Shown in pieces: positions 53,609-61,086 of a stretch of DNA of 61,086 nucleotides (position 1 is its first letter; every line of letters begins with the position of its first letter). The position numbers and the translations under genes were made by a program. Origin of the DNA: Bacteroidales bacterium. Its GTDB lineage: Bacteria > Bacteroidota > Bacteroidia > Bacteroidales > UBA7960. A model generated the notes under the pieces. The model was not told the origin of the DNA, searched no databases, and saw only the letters and a list, made by a program, of their open reading frames with translations. The stretch spans positions 1 to 61,086 of the forward strand of contig PWJZ01000012.1 of NCBI GenBank assembly GCA_003559855.1. Direction: 5' to 3'.

Positions 53609-56158
53609 ATGTCTAAATCGGGCTTGCTGAGTCTAAAAACGGTTATTTTTTTTATTGTATTGCCGTTTACGATAACTGAAATTTCCGGACAGTATACAGT
53701 GGAAGGTCGTGTTACAGATTCAGAAACCGGCGAACCCCTTGCTTTTGTTAACATCATTATAGAAGGTACACGCTATGGTACATTGAGTAATGTTGACGGA
53801 CTGTTTAAGATCAGCAGCAAAGAACCTGTTGAAAGAATGGTGTTATCATATGTCGGGTATAAATCGAAGCATTACCATGTAAGCTCAGCAATAAAATACC
53901 ACCATATCAAAATGGTACGGCAACCAATCCAACTTGACGAAGTGGTAATATACCCGGGTGAAAACCCTGCCCACAGAATAATTAACAATGTTATCAACTA
54001 TCGTGATCATAATAACCCGGAAAAGATGAGATCTTTCCGGTATAATTCCTACAGCAAATTCCTGGTTACAGCCGAAATTGACGATGATACATCTGAAAAA
54101 GCCGATACCATCAGACCCCAGATACCACCCGGCTTGTCGGATTATATACCCGGTGACGTTAGCCCGCCACCTGCTCAAGAAATACCTTTTGAAGAATTTG
54201 AGGAGTTGGATGATGATGTGCAAACAAGAGAAACAATGCGTTCGCATTTAAAAGATCATCACCTCTTTATTACCGAAACCTATAGTGAAAGAAAATTTCT
54301 TTTTCCTAACCATGACAATGAAAATGTAATTGCTTCGCGAGTAGCCGGTTTTAAAAGTCCTATATTTGTTATGCTGACATCACAGTTGCAATCTTTTTCA
54401 TTTTATGATGATTATATCGAGATTCTCAGTGCCAAATATCTTAGTCCCATAGCACCTAACAGTCCAAACAGGTATTTTTTCAATCTTGAAGATACACTGT
54501 ATTCGGGCAACGATTCAATATTTGTTATATCTTTTCGACCAGAAAGAAGGAGAAATTTTGAAGGTTTAAAAGGCTTACTTTATATAAATACTTTTAATTG
54601 GGCTATACAAAATGTAATCGCTGAACCAGCCATTGAAGATGAAGGTATATATTTGTGTATCAGACAAAAGTATGATTTGATTGATAACATACAATGGTTT
54701 CCTGCCGAACAGCATACTACTGTGGAATTAAATCTGTCAGAAAAAGAAAAGCTTATAGGCGAAGCACGTATGTACCTTGAAAACATTGAACTAAACCCCG
54801 AATACAGAAGACGCGATTTCAGTGCTTCTGAATTTTACTGGGATGAAAAGGTAGCAAAACCTGATGATGATTTTTGGGACCAATATCGCCGCGACAGCCT
54901 GACCACACGCGAATCCAAAACTTATCATTTTCTCGACAGCCTGGGGCAGGAACACGATTTTGACAGACTAGCCGAAGGAATGGTCACATTGTTTGATGGT
55001 AATGTACAGTGGGAAATTTTTGACATAGATATATCAAGAGTTATAAACTATAATAGGTATGAGGGATTACGCCTTGGTATACCTCTTAAAACAAACCACA
55101 GACTTTTTAATTGGTTAACGCTAAAAGGACATGCCGCCTATGGATTTAAGGATAAAAAGTTTAAATATGGATTTGGCAGTGAGGTGATGTTGCATCGCAA
55201 GTCTGATTTACGTGTTGGGCTCGACCATCATAATGATCTCACCGCCAGAGGATTATCAGACTTTTATCATCCGTTTAATTCATTGCTAAACCTGCAGGCA
55301 AACATATTTCAAACATTACCCGTAAAAAAAATGGATGAAAGTGTTGAAAATAAAGCCTGGTTTGGATTCAGAACGTTGAGAAACAACCTTAACCTGAAAA
55401 TAAGCCTTTCTGATGAAAAGCTTACTATAACTGACAACTACCGTTTTGTTGATGAAAACAACCCGGATGATGAAAAACAAAAATTAAGGTTTACCGAAAC
55501 CACGTTCCAAATGAGGTTTGCATTGGGAGAATTTTACGTCTATACACCTGCACGTATTATACCCTTTTTTTCAAGAAATATACGGCCTGTAGTATATCTT
55601 AATCTTACCAGAGGTTGGGATAACATGCTTTCTGGCGAGTATGACTACATTAAAGCAGAGATGCTCTTTCGTTATCACTACAATATCCGGATGCTCGGAA
55701 CACAAAGATGGTCATTGCAAGCCGGTATTGTCAACAGGTCTTTACCATGGTCAAAACTTTTTTCAGCACCCGGAATGAGCCCGATACCACTGTCAGTCGG
55801 TGAATCCTTTATTACAATGGAGGGGCAGTCAATGGTAAGTGAACAATATGCTGCTTTGTTCTTTTGGCATAACTTTGGCAGCTTGCTTTTTAGAAAAGAC
55901 AGATTCTCGCCGGAGTTTACAATATTTGCTAAAGGAATGTACGGAAATATCAGAAACCCCGAAAACCACCTTAATGCCGACTTTAATACACCATCCAGAG
56001 GATACTATGAAACCGGGCTTACCATAGGCAAAATACCATTCATTACAGAGAATAGCAATATCAATGTCAGCATTGCCTATAACTTTGGCTATTATTCATC
56101 ACCCAAATTTTTTGATAACCTTGGTATCGGATTGTCGTATGTGTTTATGTTTGAATAA
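53609..56158 (+). CDS. DUF5686 and carboxypeptidase-regulatory-like domain protein
   Basis: The 849-residue protein has a signal peptide ending near EISG|QY, then a CarboxypepD_reg-like domain (YTVEGRVTDSETGEPLAFVN, residues about 28-110), a middle domain, and a long barrel-like C-terminal half ending in a terminal aromatic and acidic pair (YVFMFE). It matches DUF5686 proteins of Bacteroidota, which are large outer-membrane proteins of unknown function and lack the TonB plug. It stands downstream of the small barrel gene on the same strand. Confidence 0.87.
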   Translation: MSKSGLLSLKTVIFFIVLPFTITEISGQYTVEGRVTDSETGEPLAFVNIIIEGTRYGTLSNVDGLFKISSKEPVERMVLSYVGYKSKHYHVSSAIKYHHIKMVRQPIQLDEVVIYPGENPAHRIINNVINYRDHNNPEKMRSFRYNSYSKFLVTAEIDDDTSEKADTIRPQIPPGLSDYIPGDVSPPPAQEIPFEEFEELDDDVQTRETMRSHLKDHHLFITETYSERKFLFPNHDNENVIASRVAGFKSPIFVMLTSQLQSFSFYDDYIEILSAKYLSPIAPNSPNRYFFNLEDTLYSGNDSIFVISFRPERRRNFEGLKGLLYINTFNWAIQNVIAEPAIEDEGIYLCIRQKYDLIDNIQWFPAEQHTTVELNLSEKEKLIGEARMYLENIELNPEYRRRDFSASEFYWDEKVAKPDDDFWDQYRRDSLTTRESKTYHFLDSLGQEHDFDRLAEGMVTLFDGNVQWEIFDIDISRVINYNRYEGLRLGIPLKTNHRLFNWLTLKGHAAYGFKDKKFKYGFGSEVMLHRKSDLRVGLDHHNDLTARGLSDFYHPFNSLLNLQANIFQTLPVKKMDESVENKAWFGFRTLRNNLNLKISLSDEKLTITDNYRFVDENNPDDEKQKLRFTETTFQMRFALGEFYVYTPARIIPFFSRNIRPVVYLNLTRGWDNMLSGEYDYIKAEMLFRYHYNIRMLGTQRWSLQAGIVNRSLPWSKLFSAPGMSPIPLSVGESFITMEGQSMVSEQYAALFFWHNFGSLLFRKDRFSPEFTIFAKGMYGNIRNPENHLNADFNTPSRGYYETGLTIGKIPFITENSNINVSIAYNFGYYSSPKFFDNLGIGLSYVFMFE

Positions 56159-56221
56159 AAAAATTTGGACTAAAGCCCATCGGTTCATCATTGGTTTATT
56201 ATCGTTTATTTATCCTATTGG

Positions 56222-57046
56222 TTAGATTATTATTTGGTATATGTTCAATCCACGGTTATATATTTGCATGCCGGAGATGTTTTCAACAGGTACAGGCTCA
56301 TGATTACCTGTCAGCAGAAAACCATCCGGCTGAATACTCAATGTAATCAGGTTGAATACCTCAATTGCTCTTTCTTTGGCAAAATACATGCCGACAAGAT
56401 TTTTGCAAAATACAAGGTCAAATTGCCCTTCAGGAATTTTATTACGTATATCCTGATGAAGAAAGGTGACTGTATTTTTGATGTTGTCATGCAGACAATA
56501 CTCTCCATTTATTTTCTTAAACGAACTTTGTAGCCATTTTGCCGGAACTTCCTTTACATTACCTGCCGGATAACAAGCTTCGGCTGCACGCTGCAAAAGA
56601 TGTGTGTTGGCATCTGTAGCTATCAGTTGAAAGTTCAATGACGGGAATGAATGTTTTAGTTTTTGATGGTATAAAATTGCCAGGCTGTAGGGTTCTTCTC
56701 CGGAAGCGCATCCTGCCGACCAGCAGCGCAGCGGGCGATTTTCATCAATGGCTTTGGCAGCAAGTTCCGGTAGCAGCTTCTCACTCAACATTTCCCACGA
56801 CTTGTAATCCCTGAAAAAGCGGGATATACTGATGTGCATCATTCCATCCAGTATTTTCCACTCATCGGGATTCTTCGAGAAGTATTCCTTGTAGCAGCTG
56901 AAACTGCCTAACCGCAATGATGCTATTCGGGCATTTATTCGTTTGCAGACCTGGCGTTTTACCTTGCGATAGCCCTCCCAGCGAAGTCCAAGCTGAGGCA
57001 AAGCCCATTTGAGGAATTCGGTGCAGAGTATTTCTTTGTTCTTCAT
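56222..57046 (-). CDS. CheR-like protein methyltransferase
   Basis: The 274-residue protein has the CheR-type pattern: an N-terminal helical domain, HISISRFFRDYKSWEML, motif I CWSAGCASGEEPYSLAIL, and FDLVFCKNLVGMYFAKERAI. CheR proteins methylate glutamates of chemoreceptors with SAM. No chemoreceptor, CheA or CheB gene is in the window, so it may serve another signalling protein. It is 22 bp downstream of the fabI remnant on the same strand. Confidence 0.85.
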   Translation of the reverse strand: MKNKEILCTEFLKWALPQLGLRWEGYRKVKRQVCKRINARIASLRLGSFSCYKEYFSKNPDEWKILDGMMHISISRFFRDYKSWEMLSEKLLPELAAKAIDENRPLRCWSAGCASGEEPYSLAILYHQKLKHSFPSLNFQLIATDANTHLLQRAAEACYPAGNVKEVPAKWLQSSFKKINGEYCLHDNIKNTVTFLHQDIRNKIPEGQFDLVFCKNLVGMYFAKERAIEVFNLITLSIQPDGFLLTGNHEPVPVENISGMQIYNRGLNIYQIII

Positions 57047-57068
57047 TTCAGATAATGGTCAGGCTGTT

Positions 57069-57503
57069 TTAGATATCCTGAAAATCATCAGACTCCAGGC
57101 TTTTATTATACTGCATCATAGCCTGCAAGCTCATACCCATACTTGAAAAGCCACCATCATGATAAAGGTTTTGCATGGTAACTTTTTTGGTAAAATCAGA
57201 AAACATAACCACACAATATTCCGCACAATCATCGGCATCGGCATTTCCCAGTGGCGACATCCGCTCTGAAAAATCAATCAAACCATCAACACCCTTTACG
57301 CCGCTACCGGCGGTTGTATATGTGGGAGATTGACTGATAGTGTTATCCGACAAATCGCCCATACGGCATGCTACCGGGGTGTTGCTAAGTGTAAATATTG
57401 CTCCTTCACGATGTACTGCCTCTGCAACTTTCCATGCAATGGATTTATCGTTAAGGGCACCGAAAATAATACTACGCTTGCCTTTTAAAAGATTATATGT
57501 CAT
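57069..57503 (-). pseudogene. Internally deleted enoyl-ACP reductase (fabI remnant)
   Basis: Residues 1-52 (MTYNLLKGKRSIIFGALNDK, then IAWKVAEAVHREGA, NTPVACRMG) match the N-terminus of Bacteroidota FabI. From residue 54 on, NTISQSPTYTTAGSGVKG and CAEYCVVMFSDFTKKVTMQN match its C-terminal third. The middle of about 130 residues, including the catalytic Tyr and Lys, is missing in frame, so only 144 of about 280 residues remain. The junction is at about 57340-57360. It cannot be an active enoyl reductase. A good -7 element upstream suggests it may still be transcribed. A functional fabI must be elsewhere, since the enzyme is normally essential. Confidence 0.82.
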
Positions 57504-57529
57504 TTTAATAAAAAAAAATTTATTAACTT

Positions 57530-57537
57530 CAAAGTTA
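57530..57537 (-). promoter_or_regulatory. -7 element of the fabI remnant
   Basis: TAACTTTG on the minus strand, 27 nt before the ATG, is a good TAnnTTTG match and probably the original fabI promoter. The upstream TTG is only about 10 nt away. Confidence 0.45.
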
Positions 57538-57556
57538 GCAAAAAATTCAATAAGTT

Positions 57557-58612
57557 TTAGAGATCAGATATGCCTTTTCCAATCCGCGCTATACCCTCTT
57601 CAATTTCATTTTCATTGTTTTTTGCAATTGAAATTCTTATCTGGTTGTTTGATTTGGGGTTAAAATATAATGAATTGCCATTACTCACCATTACACCATA
57701 TTTAAGAAAGTGATCCTCTAAGTTTATCTCATTATTTGTTTTAATGTTTAACCAGATAAGAAATCCTCCTAACGGATCAACCCATGAAGCTTTGTCATTT
57801 GGAATATGTTTTTTAAGTGAAGTAAGCGCTGTTTTCATCCTTTTACGAAAGACCCGCATCAGTTTTCGAATGTGCAATTCATAACTTCCGGAATTACAGT
57901 AATGGAACAAAATAGCTTGACTTAAAGAGTTAGACGATAAGTCCAACACTGTTTTCAGAGATGTGAGCCGGGCAATACATTCTTTGTGAGCTATTATCCA
58001 GCCGGTACGTAATCCCGGCGACATCACTTTTGAGAAAGAACTTAAGTAAATAACAATACCTTTTGAGTCCATACTTTTTATCGGCAAATGCGCTTTGCCA
58101 AAATACTTCATCTCCTCTTCAAAGCTGTCTTCAACAATTATGGTGCTATTTTGCTCACAAAGTTGCAATAGTTTTTCACGCTTTGCCTGGCTCATAGTTA
58201 TACCTGTTGGGTTGTGAAAGGTGGGCATGGTGTATATCATGCTTATTCTTTGTTTTTTCATGATTTTTTCAAGAAACCCCACGTCCATTCCATCGTCACT
58301 AAACGGGACCTCTATAACCTTAATATCTAAAAACTTTATCAGGGGAATCAGCATTGAATAGGTTGGTGATTCAACAGCAACAACATCTTTTTTGTTAACA
58401 AATTCCTGAAATATAAGCTGTAGTGAGTTTTGTGAACCGTTAGTAATGAGAATATTTTCGTCAGCTGCACTAATACTATGAAGCTGCATGTGATTTAAAA
58501 CCGCATTGCGAAGAGGTTTATAGCCGCGTGGATCACTATAGCCGAATATGTTTGAATTTTGATCGCTAATGGCTGCCCGATAGCAGGAATTTATTGTTTT
58601 AAGGTCAATCAA
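57557..58612 (-). CDS. PLP-dependent aminotransferase, 5'-truncated MocR/PdxR-type
   Basis: The 351 residues form a fold type I aminotransferase: GYSDPRGYKPLRNAVLNHMQ, TNGSQNSLQLIFQEFV, PTFHNPTGITMSQ, and the PLP lysine K195 in SSFSKVMSPGLRTGW. This arrangement is that of the C-terminal domain of MocR/GntR-type regulators. Reading upstream of the TTG start, the frame continues with FDFKRLEPDHR, which also fits the family, until a stop at 58661-58663. There the neighbouring plus-strand methyltransferase begins, so the N-terminal GntR DNA-binding domain is missing. It may be a remnant, or a stand-alone aminotransferase. It has no ATG start. Confidence 0.72.
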   Translation of the reverse strand: MIDLKTINSCYRAAISDQNSNIFGYSDPRGYKPLRNAVLNHMQLHSISAADENILITNGSQNSLQLIFQEFVNKKDVVAVESPTYSMLIPLIKFLDIKVIEVPFSDDGMDVGFLEKIMKKQRISMIYTMPTFHNPTGITMSQAKREKLLQLCEQNSTIIVEDSFEEEMKYFGKAHLPIKSMDSKGIVIYLSSFSKVMSPGLRTGWIIAHKECIARLTSLKTVLDLSSNSLSQAILFHYCNSGSYELHIRKLMRVFRKRMKTALTSLKKHIPNDKASWVDPLGGFLIWLNIKTNNEINLEDHFLKYGVMVSNGNSLYFNPKSNNQIRISIAKNNENEIEEGIARIGKGISDL

Positions 58613-58666
58613 ACGGTGATCGGGCTCAAGCCGCTTAAAATCGAAAGAGCTGTATCCTATTCAAAA

Positions 58667-59335
58667 ATGGAGTTTTACGGAACTTATTATTTGGCTTTTC
58701 GTGACCTGCCAGACTTGTTTTCAAAGTATGCAGAAGGCGGAAAGGCCATAGATTTTGGTTGTGGTGCCGGACGTTCAACACGTTTTTTAAAATCTTTGGG
58801 TTTCAAAACTCTTGGTGTTGATATTTCTTTAGAGATGATAGACTTGGCTAAAGAGAAAGACCCTGAAGGCAATTATTTAATAATTGAGGATGGTGTGCTA
58901 AATGGCTTGGCAAACAAATCTTTTGATTTGGTTTTTTCGGCTTTTACTTTTGATAATGTTCCTGCTATGGCAAAAAAAATTGGGCTGTTCAGTGAGTTTC
59001 ACAGAGTTCTTAAACCCGGCGGATGTGTTGTTAATCTTGTTTCTTCACCGGAGCTTTATGTAAATGATTGGGTTTCGTTTAAAACTACTTGCTTTCCCGA
59101 AAATATCACTGCAAAAAGTGGCGATATAGTGAGAACGATCATTCTTGATACCGACGATCATCGTCCGGTTGATGATGAACTATGCACTGATGTTGATTAT
59201 AAGGAAATTTATGCAAAAACAGGCTTTGATATACTCGACGTTCATAAACCTTTGGCGCTCCATAGCGAGCCATATCCATGGGTAAACGAGACACGTATCG
59301 CGCCATGGACAATTTATGTTTTGAGATCTGATTAG
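58667..59335 (+). CDS. Class I SAM-dependent methyltransferase
   Basis: The 222-residue protein starts best at ATG 58667 (MEFYGTYYLAFRDLPDLF). Motif I IDFGCGAGRSTRFLKSLG (28-45), the LGVDISLEMIDLA segment and the GLANKSFDLVFSAFTFDN motif define a Methyltransf_11-type enzyme. Substrate unknown. It is divergent from the truncated aminotransferase with only 54 bp between the starts, and looks like an accessory gene inserted at a breakpoint. Confidence 0.85.
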   Translation: MEFYGTYYLAFRDLPDLFSKYAEGGKAIDFGCGAGRSTRFLKSLGFKTLGVDISLEMIDLAKEKDPEGNYLIIEDGVLNGLANKSFDLVFSAFTFDNVPAMAKKIGLFSEFHRVLKPGGCVVNLVSSPELYVNDWVSFKTTCFPENITAKSGDIVRTIILDTDDHRPVDDELCTDVDYKEIYAKTGFDILDVHKPLALHSEPYPWVNETRIAPWTIYVLRSD

Positions 59336-59586
59336 GAGCTTATGCATTTTTATAAAAGCGGTTATTGGTTTTTGAGAGTTAAATGTCTTTGTATGTAAAA
59401 GCAGAATATTTTCTGAAGCATTTATTTTTGAAATATACATTTACCACAAGCGTGTACGAATCTGAACAATAGGTGTGCAATTATGAACAAGTTTCTTTTA
59501 AAACAATTAATTTAATGGAAGAATTAATTTTGTTAAACTATTGTTTAATAGATATGTATGTAAAAAGGCATATTATTTGTTAAATT

Positions 59587-60294
59587 ATGTTAAAACAAAA
59601 AATTATGAAAACTGCAGGTAAAATAGTTTTGTACTCACTGTCAATAACTTTGATTGCAGGTATAATATTGGTTTTCTCTGATGTTATATCAGTGGAAGTT
59701 ATTAAAATTCCATATTCATCTATAGCTCTTCAATTTGTTTTTACCATTATCGCTATATTTTTGTTAACAAAAGGAAAGCTTAGCAAGTATGGTTTCAAAT
59801 TACCTCGAAAGACAGAATTTCGAAGTATTGCTTTTTGGGTGATTATTTTATTGGTTTTTGGATATTTTCTTAGTATGTTTTTTGAAGGGGAACAACATGG
59901 TGAACAACATCCTGTTATGGATAAAGGATTGTTTGCTAGGGTTATCTTAGGACTTGTTGTTGCGCCTGTACTCGAGGAAGTTGTTTTTAGGGGTTTAATA
60001 CAGAGCTATTTGGCACGTTTTAGTCATATTGGGCTCAAAATAGCCAGGGGTTTTTTTAGTTATCCTGTAATTTTTGCGGCTTTACTTTTCTCATTTGCAC
60101 ATCTGCCAATGATAATTCGTGATATGAACGCTGGTTTGGCGTTTTTAATTATTTTTTCAACATACATTTTTTGTACAGGCATCCTAATGGGATATGCCAG
60201 GGAAAAAACGGATAGTTTAATTCCAGCAGTAATTATTCATTTTTCAATAAATCTTTTTGCTCTGTTGTCAGATTATTTTTTGAGTTGTAACTAA
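59587..60294 (+). CDS. CPBP family intramembrane metalloprotease (CAAX protease-like)
   Basis: The 235-residue membrane protein has about six hydrophobic segments and the three motifs of the Abi/CPBP family: Glu130-Glu131 with Arg135 (EEVVFRG), His172 in FSFAHLP, and HFSIN with His218 and Asn222. These proteases cut prenylated or other membrane substrates; some protect against self-made bacteriocins. It starts at ATG 59587, with an alternative ATG at 59605. A TAATTTTG at 59525-59532 is a weak -7 candidate. The 251 bp before it hold no gene. Confidence 0.87.
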   Translation: MLKQKIMKTAGKIVLYSLSITLIAGIILVFSDVISVEVIKIPYSSIALQFVFTIIAIFLLTKGKLSKYGFKLPRKTEFRSIAFWVIILLVFGYFLSMFFEGEQHGEQHPVMDKGLFARVILGLVVAPVLEEVVFRGLIQSYLARFSHIGLKIARGFFSYPVIFAALLFSFAHLPMIIRDMNAGLAFLIIFSTYIFCTGILMGYAREKTDSLIPAVIIHFSINLFALLSDYFLSCN

Positions 60295-60316
60295 AAACAA
60301 ATTAAATAAACAGTAA

Positions 60317-60646
60317 ATGAAATGGATGTTATTATTTACCGGTATAGTTGCTGAGTTGCTGGGGTCAACATTTATGAAAATGTCAGACGGGTTTACAAAA
60401 ACCTATCCTTCTGTTTTAACATTTGTTTTTTGGGCTATTGGCCTTACAATATTTGTGTTTGCATTGAAAAAATTTGATTTAAGTTTTGCATTTGCAATTT
60501 GGGCAGGTTTTGGCATTTTAGGAGTATCAATTATTGGAATAGTGTTTTTTAAAGAACCGTATAATGTTTTGAAAATCATTTCAATTTTAATAATTGTTGC
60601 CGGAGTAATAATGCTCAATATGAGCGATATACTTTTGAAAAAATAG
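60317..60646 (+). CDS. Small multidrug resistance (SMR) family transporter
   Basis: The 109-residue protein has four membrane helices and the signature Glu13 in the first helix (GIVAELLGSTFMKMSDGFTK), which is the proton/substrate site of EmrE. SFAFAIWAGFGILGVSIIG in helix 3 also follows EmrE. SMR proteins export cationic compounds or guanidinium-type metabolites as dimers. It follows the CPBP gene by 22 bp and is probably co-transcribed. Confidence 0.9.
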   Translation: MKWMLLFTGIVAELLGSTFMKMSDGFTKTYPSVLTFVFWAIGLTIFVFALKKFDLSFAFAIWAGFGILGVSIIGIVFFKEPYNVLKIISILIIVAGVIMLNMSDILLKK

Positions 60647-60801
60647 TTTGGCGACACAACTAACAATTGATAATAATTAATGCGATTTTATAAAGAATAC
60701 TTTGATATTAAAGATAATTCCAGAAAGGCCTTTTAAAGTTTCTTGATACTGAAGGCAAATTAATTCATATCATAAGTTGTAACAAATAAAAGAAATAACA
60801 C

Positions 60802-61086
60802 ATGCAAATTTATACAGTGGATTCTTTTACTGACATACCATTCACCGGCAACCCCGCCGGGGTTTGTATATTAGAGCATGATCACCCTGATGAACTTTGT
60901 CAAAAAATTGCTATGGAACTAAATTATTCAGAAACCGCTTTTTTGATTGAGAGAAATGGGAATTACAAAATAAGGTGGTTTACACCTATGACAGAAGTTA
61001 ACTTTTGTGGCCATGCTACCCTTGCTGCTGCTTATATTCTTTATGAATATAATTACACGAATCCATCACGGGAAATTATATTTGAT
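60802..61086 (+). CDS. PhzF family isomerase/epimerase-like protein (partial, cut by window end)
   Basis: The first 95 residues (MQIYTVDSFTDIPFTGNPAG) match the PhzF/diaminopimelate-epimerase-like fold. Glu44 in NYSETAFLI is the position of the catalytic acid of PhzF, and FCGHATLAAAYIL is the strongly conserved second motif. PhzF itself isomerises a phenazine precursor, but most family members have unknown substrates and no other phenazine gene is near. The frame is open to the last base of the window. Confidence 0.88.
   Translation, partial: MQIYTVDSFTDIPFTGNPAGVCILEHDHPDELCQKIAMELNYSETAFLIERNGNYKIRWFTPMTEVNFCGHATLAAAYILYEYNYTNPSREIIFD

Overview
The window is chromosomal DNA of a member of the Bacteroidota, most likely a Bacteroidales/Marinilabiliales-type organism. 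The support is: a type IX secretion protein (PorQ), DUF6089 and DUF5686 outer-membrane proteins, a DUF3276/PUR protein, a long Bacteroidota-type signal peptidase I, the phylum-typical order parA-parB-DUF5683-dapB-lepB, AT-rich DNA, and many upstream sequences matching the Bacteroidota promoter (TTG, about 17-23 nt, TAnnTTTG). No rRNA, tRNA, CRISPR array, insertion sequence or phage gene was seen.

Layout. 0-5.3 kb: a PagL-like lipid A deacylase, a DUF2807 lipoprotein, a second lipoprotein and a TonB-dependent receptor. 5.3-19.8 kb: an accessory biosynthetic island that looks like a reduced aryl-polyene/flexirubin-type cluster. It has a tyrosine ammonia-lyase, ketoreductase, one ketosynthase, ACP, LpxL-type acyltransferase, O-methyltransferase, ApeP-like dehydratase and flavodoxin in one direction. 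A CrtI-like FAD oxidoreductase lies in the opposite direction. A second operon holds an HTH protein, a BtrH-like acyltransferase, another ACP, a sulfotransferase, a B12-type radical SAM enzyme and a small unknown protein, and runs into the TonB receptor. 19.9-37.1 kb: housekeeping genes (peroxiredoxin, YraN, PurS, PssA, arginine decarboxylase, LepB, DapB, ParAB, PUR protein, NusB, YajC, YbbR, CoaE, PorQ, TrmR-like methyltransferase, M16 protease, peptide deformylase, YqgF). 37.7-50.4 kb: mutS and an envelope block (Skp/OmpH, BamA, UppS, two DUF6089 proteins, NadK, RodA, PBP2). 50.6-56.2 kb: saccharopine-dehydrogenase-like enzyme, zinc peptidase, a small beta-barrel protein and a DUF5686 receptor-like protein. 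56.2-61.1 kb: a mixed, partly decayed end with a CheR-like methyltransferase, an internally deleted fabI, a 5'-truncated MocR-type aminotransferase, a methyltransferase, a CPBP protease, an SMR transporter and the start of a PhzF-family gene.

How the genes fit together. In the island the ammonia-lyase should make a hydroxycinnamate starter from tyrosine. The ketosynthase, ketoreductase and dehydratase would elongate it on an ACP, and the methyltransferase, oxidoreductase, sulfotransferase and radical SAM enzyme would tailor it. The two acyltransferase-like proteins (LpxL-type and BtrH-type) would hand the acyl group to an acceptor. Compared with described aryl-polyene and flexirubin clusters I see no second ketosynthase/chain-length factor, no DarA/DarB, no LolA, no MMPL exporter and no acyl-activating ligase, while a sulfotransferase and a B12-type radical SAM enzyme are present. 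This unusual combination is the best candidate for something undescribed. The uppS-bamA-ompH block and the mrdA-rodA pair are normal envelope machinery, although mreBCD is not next to mrdA as is common.
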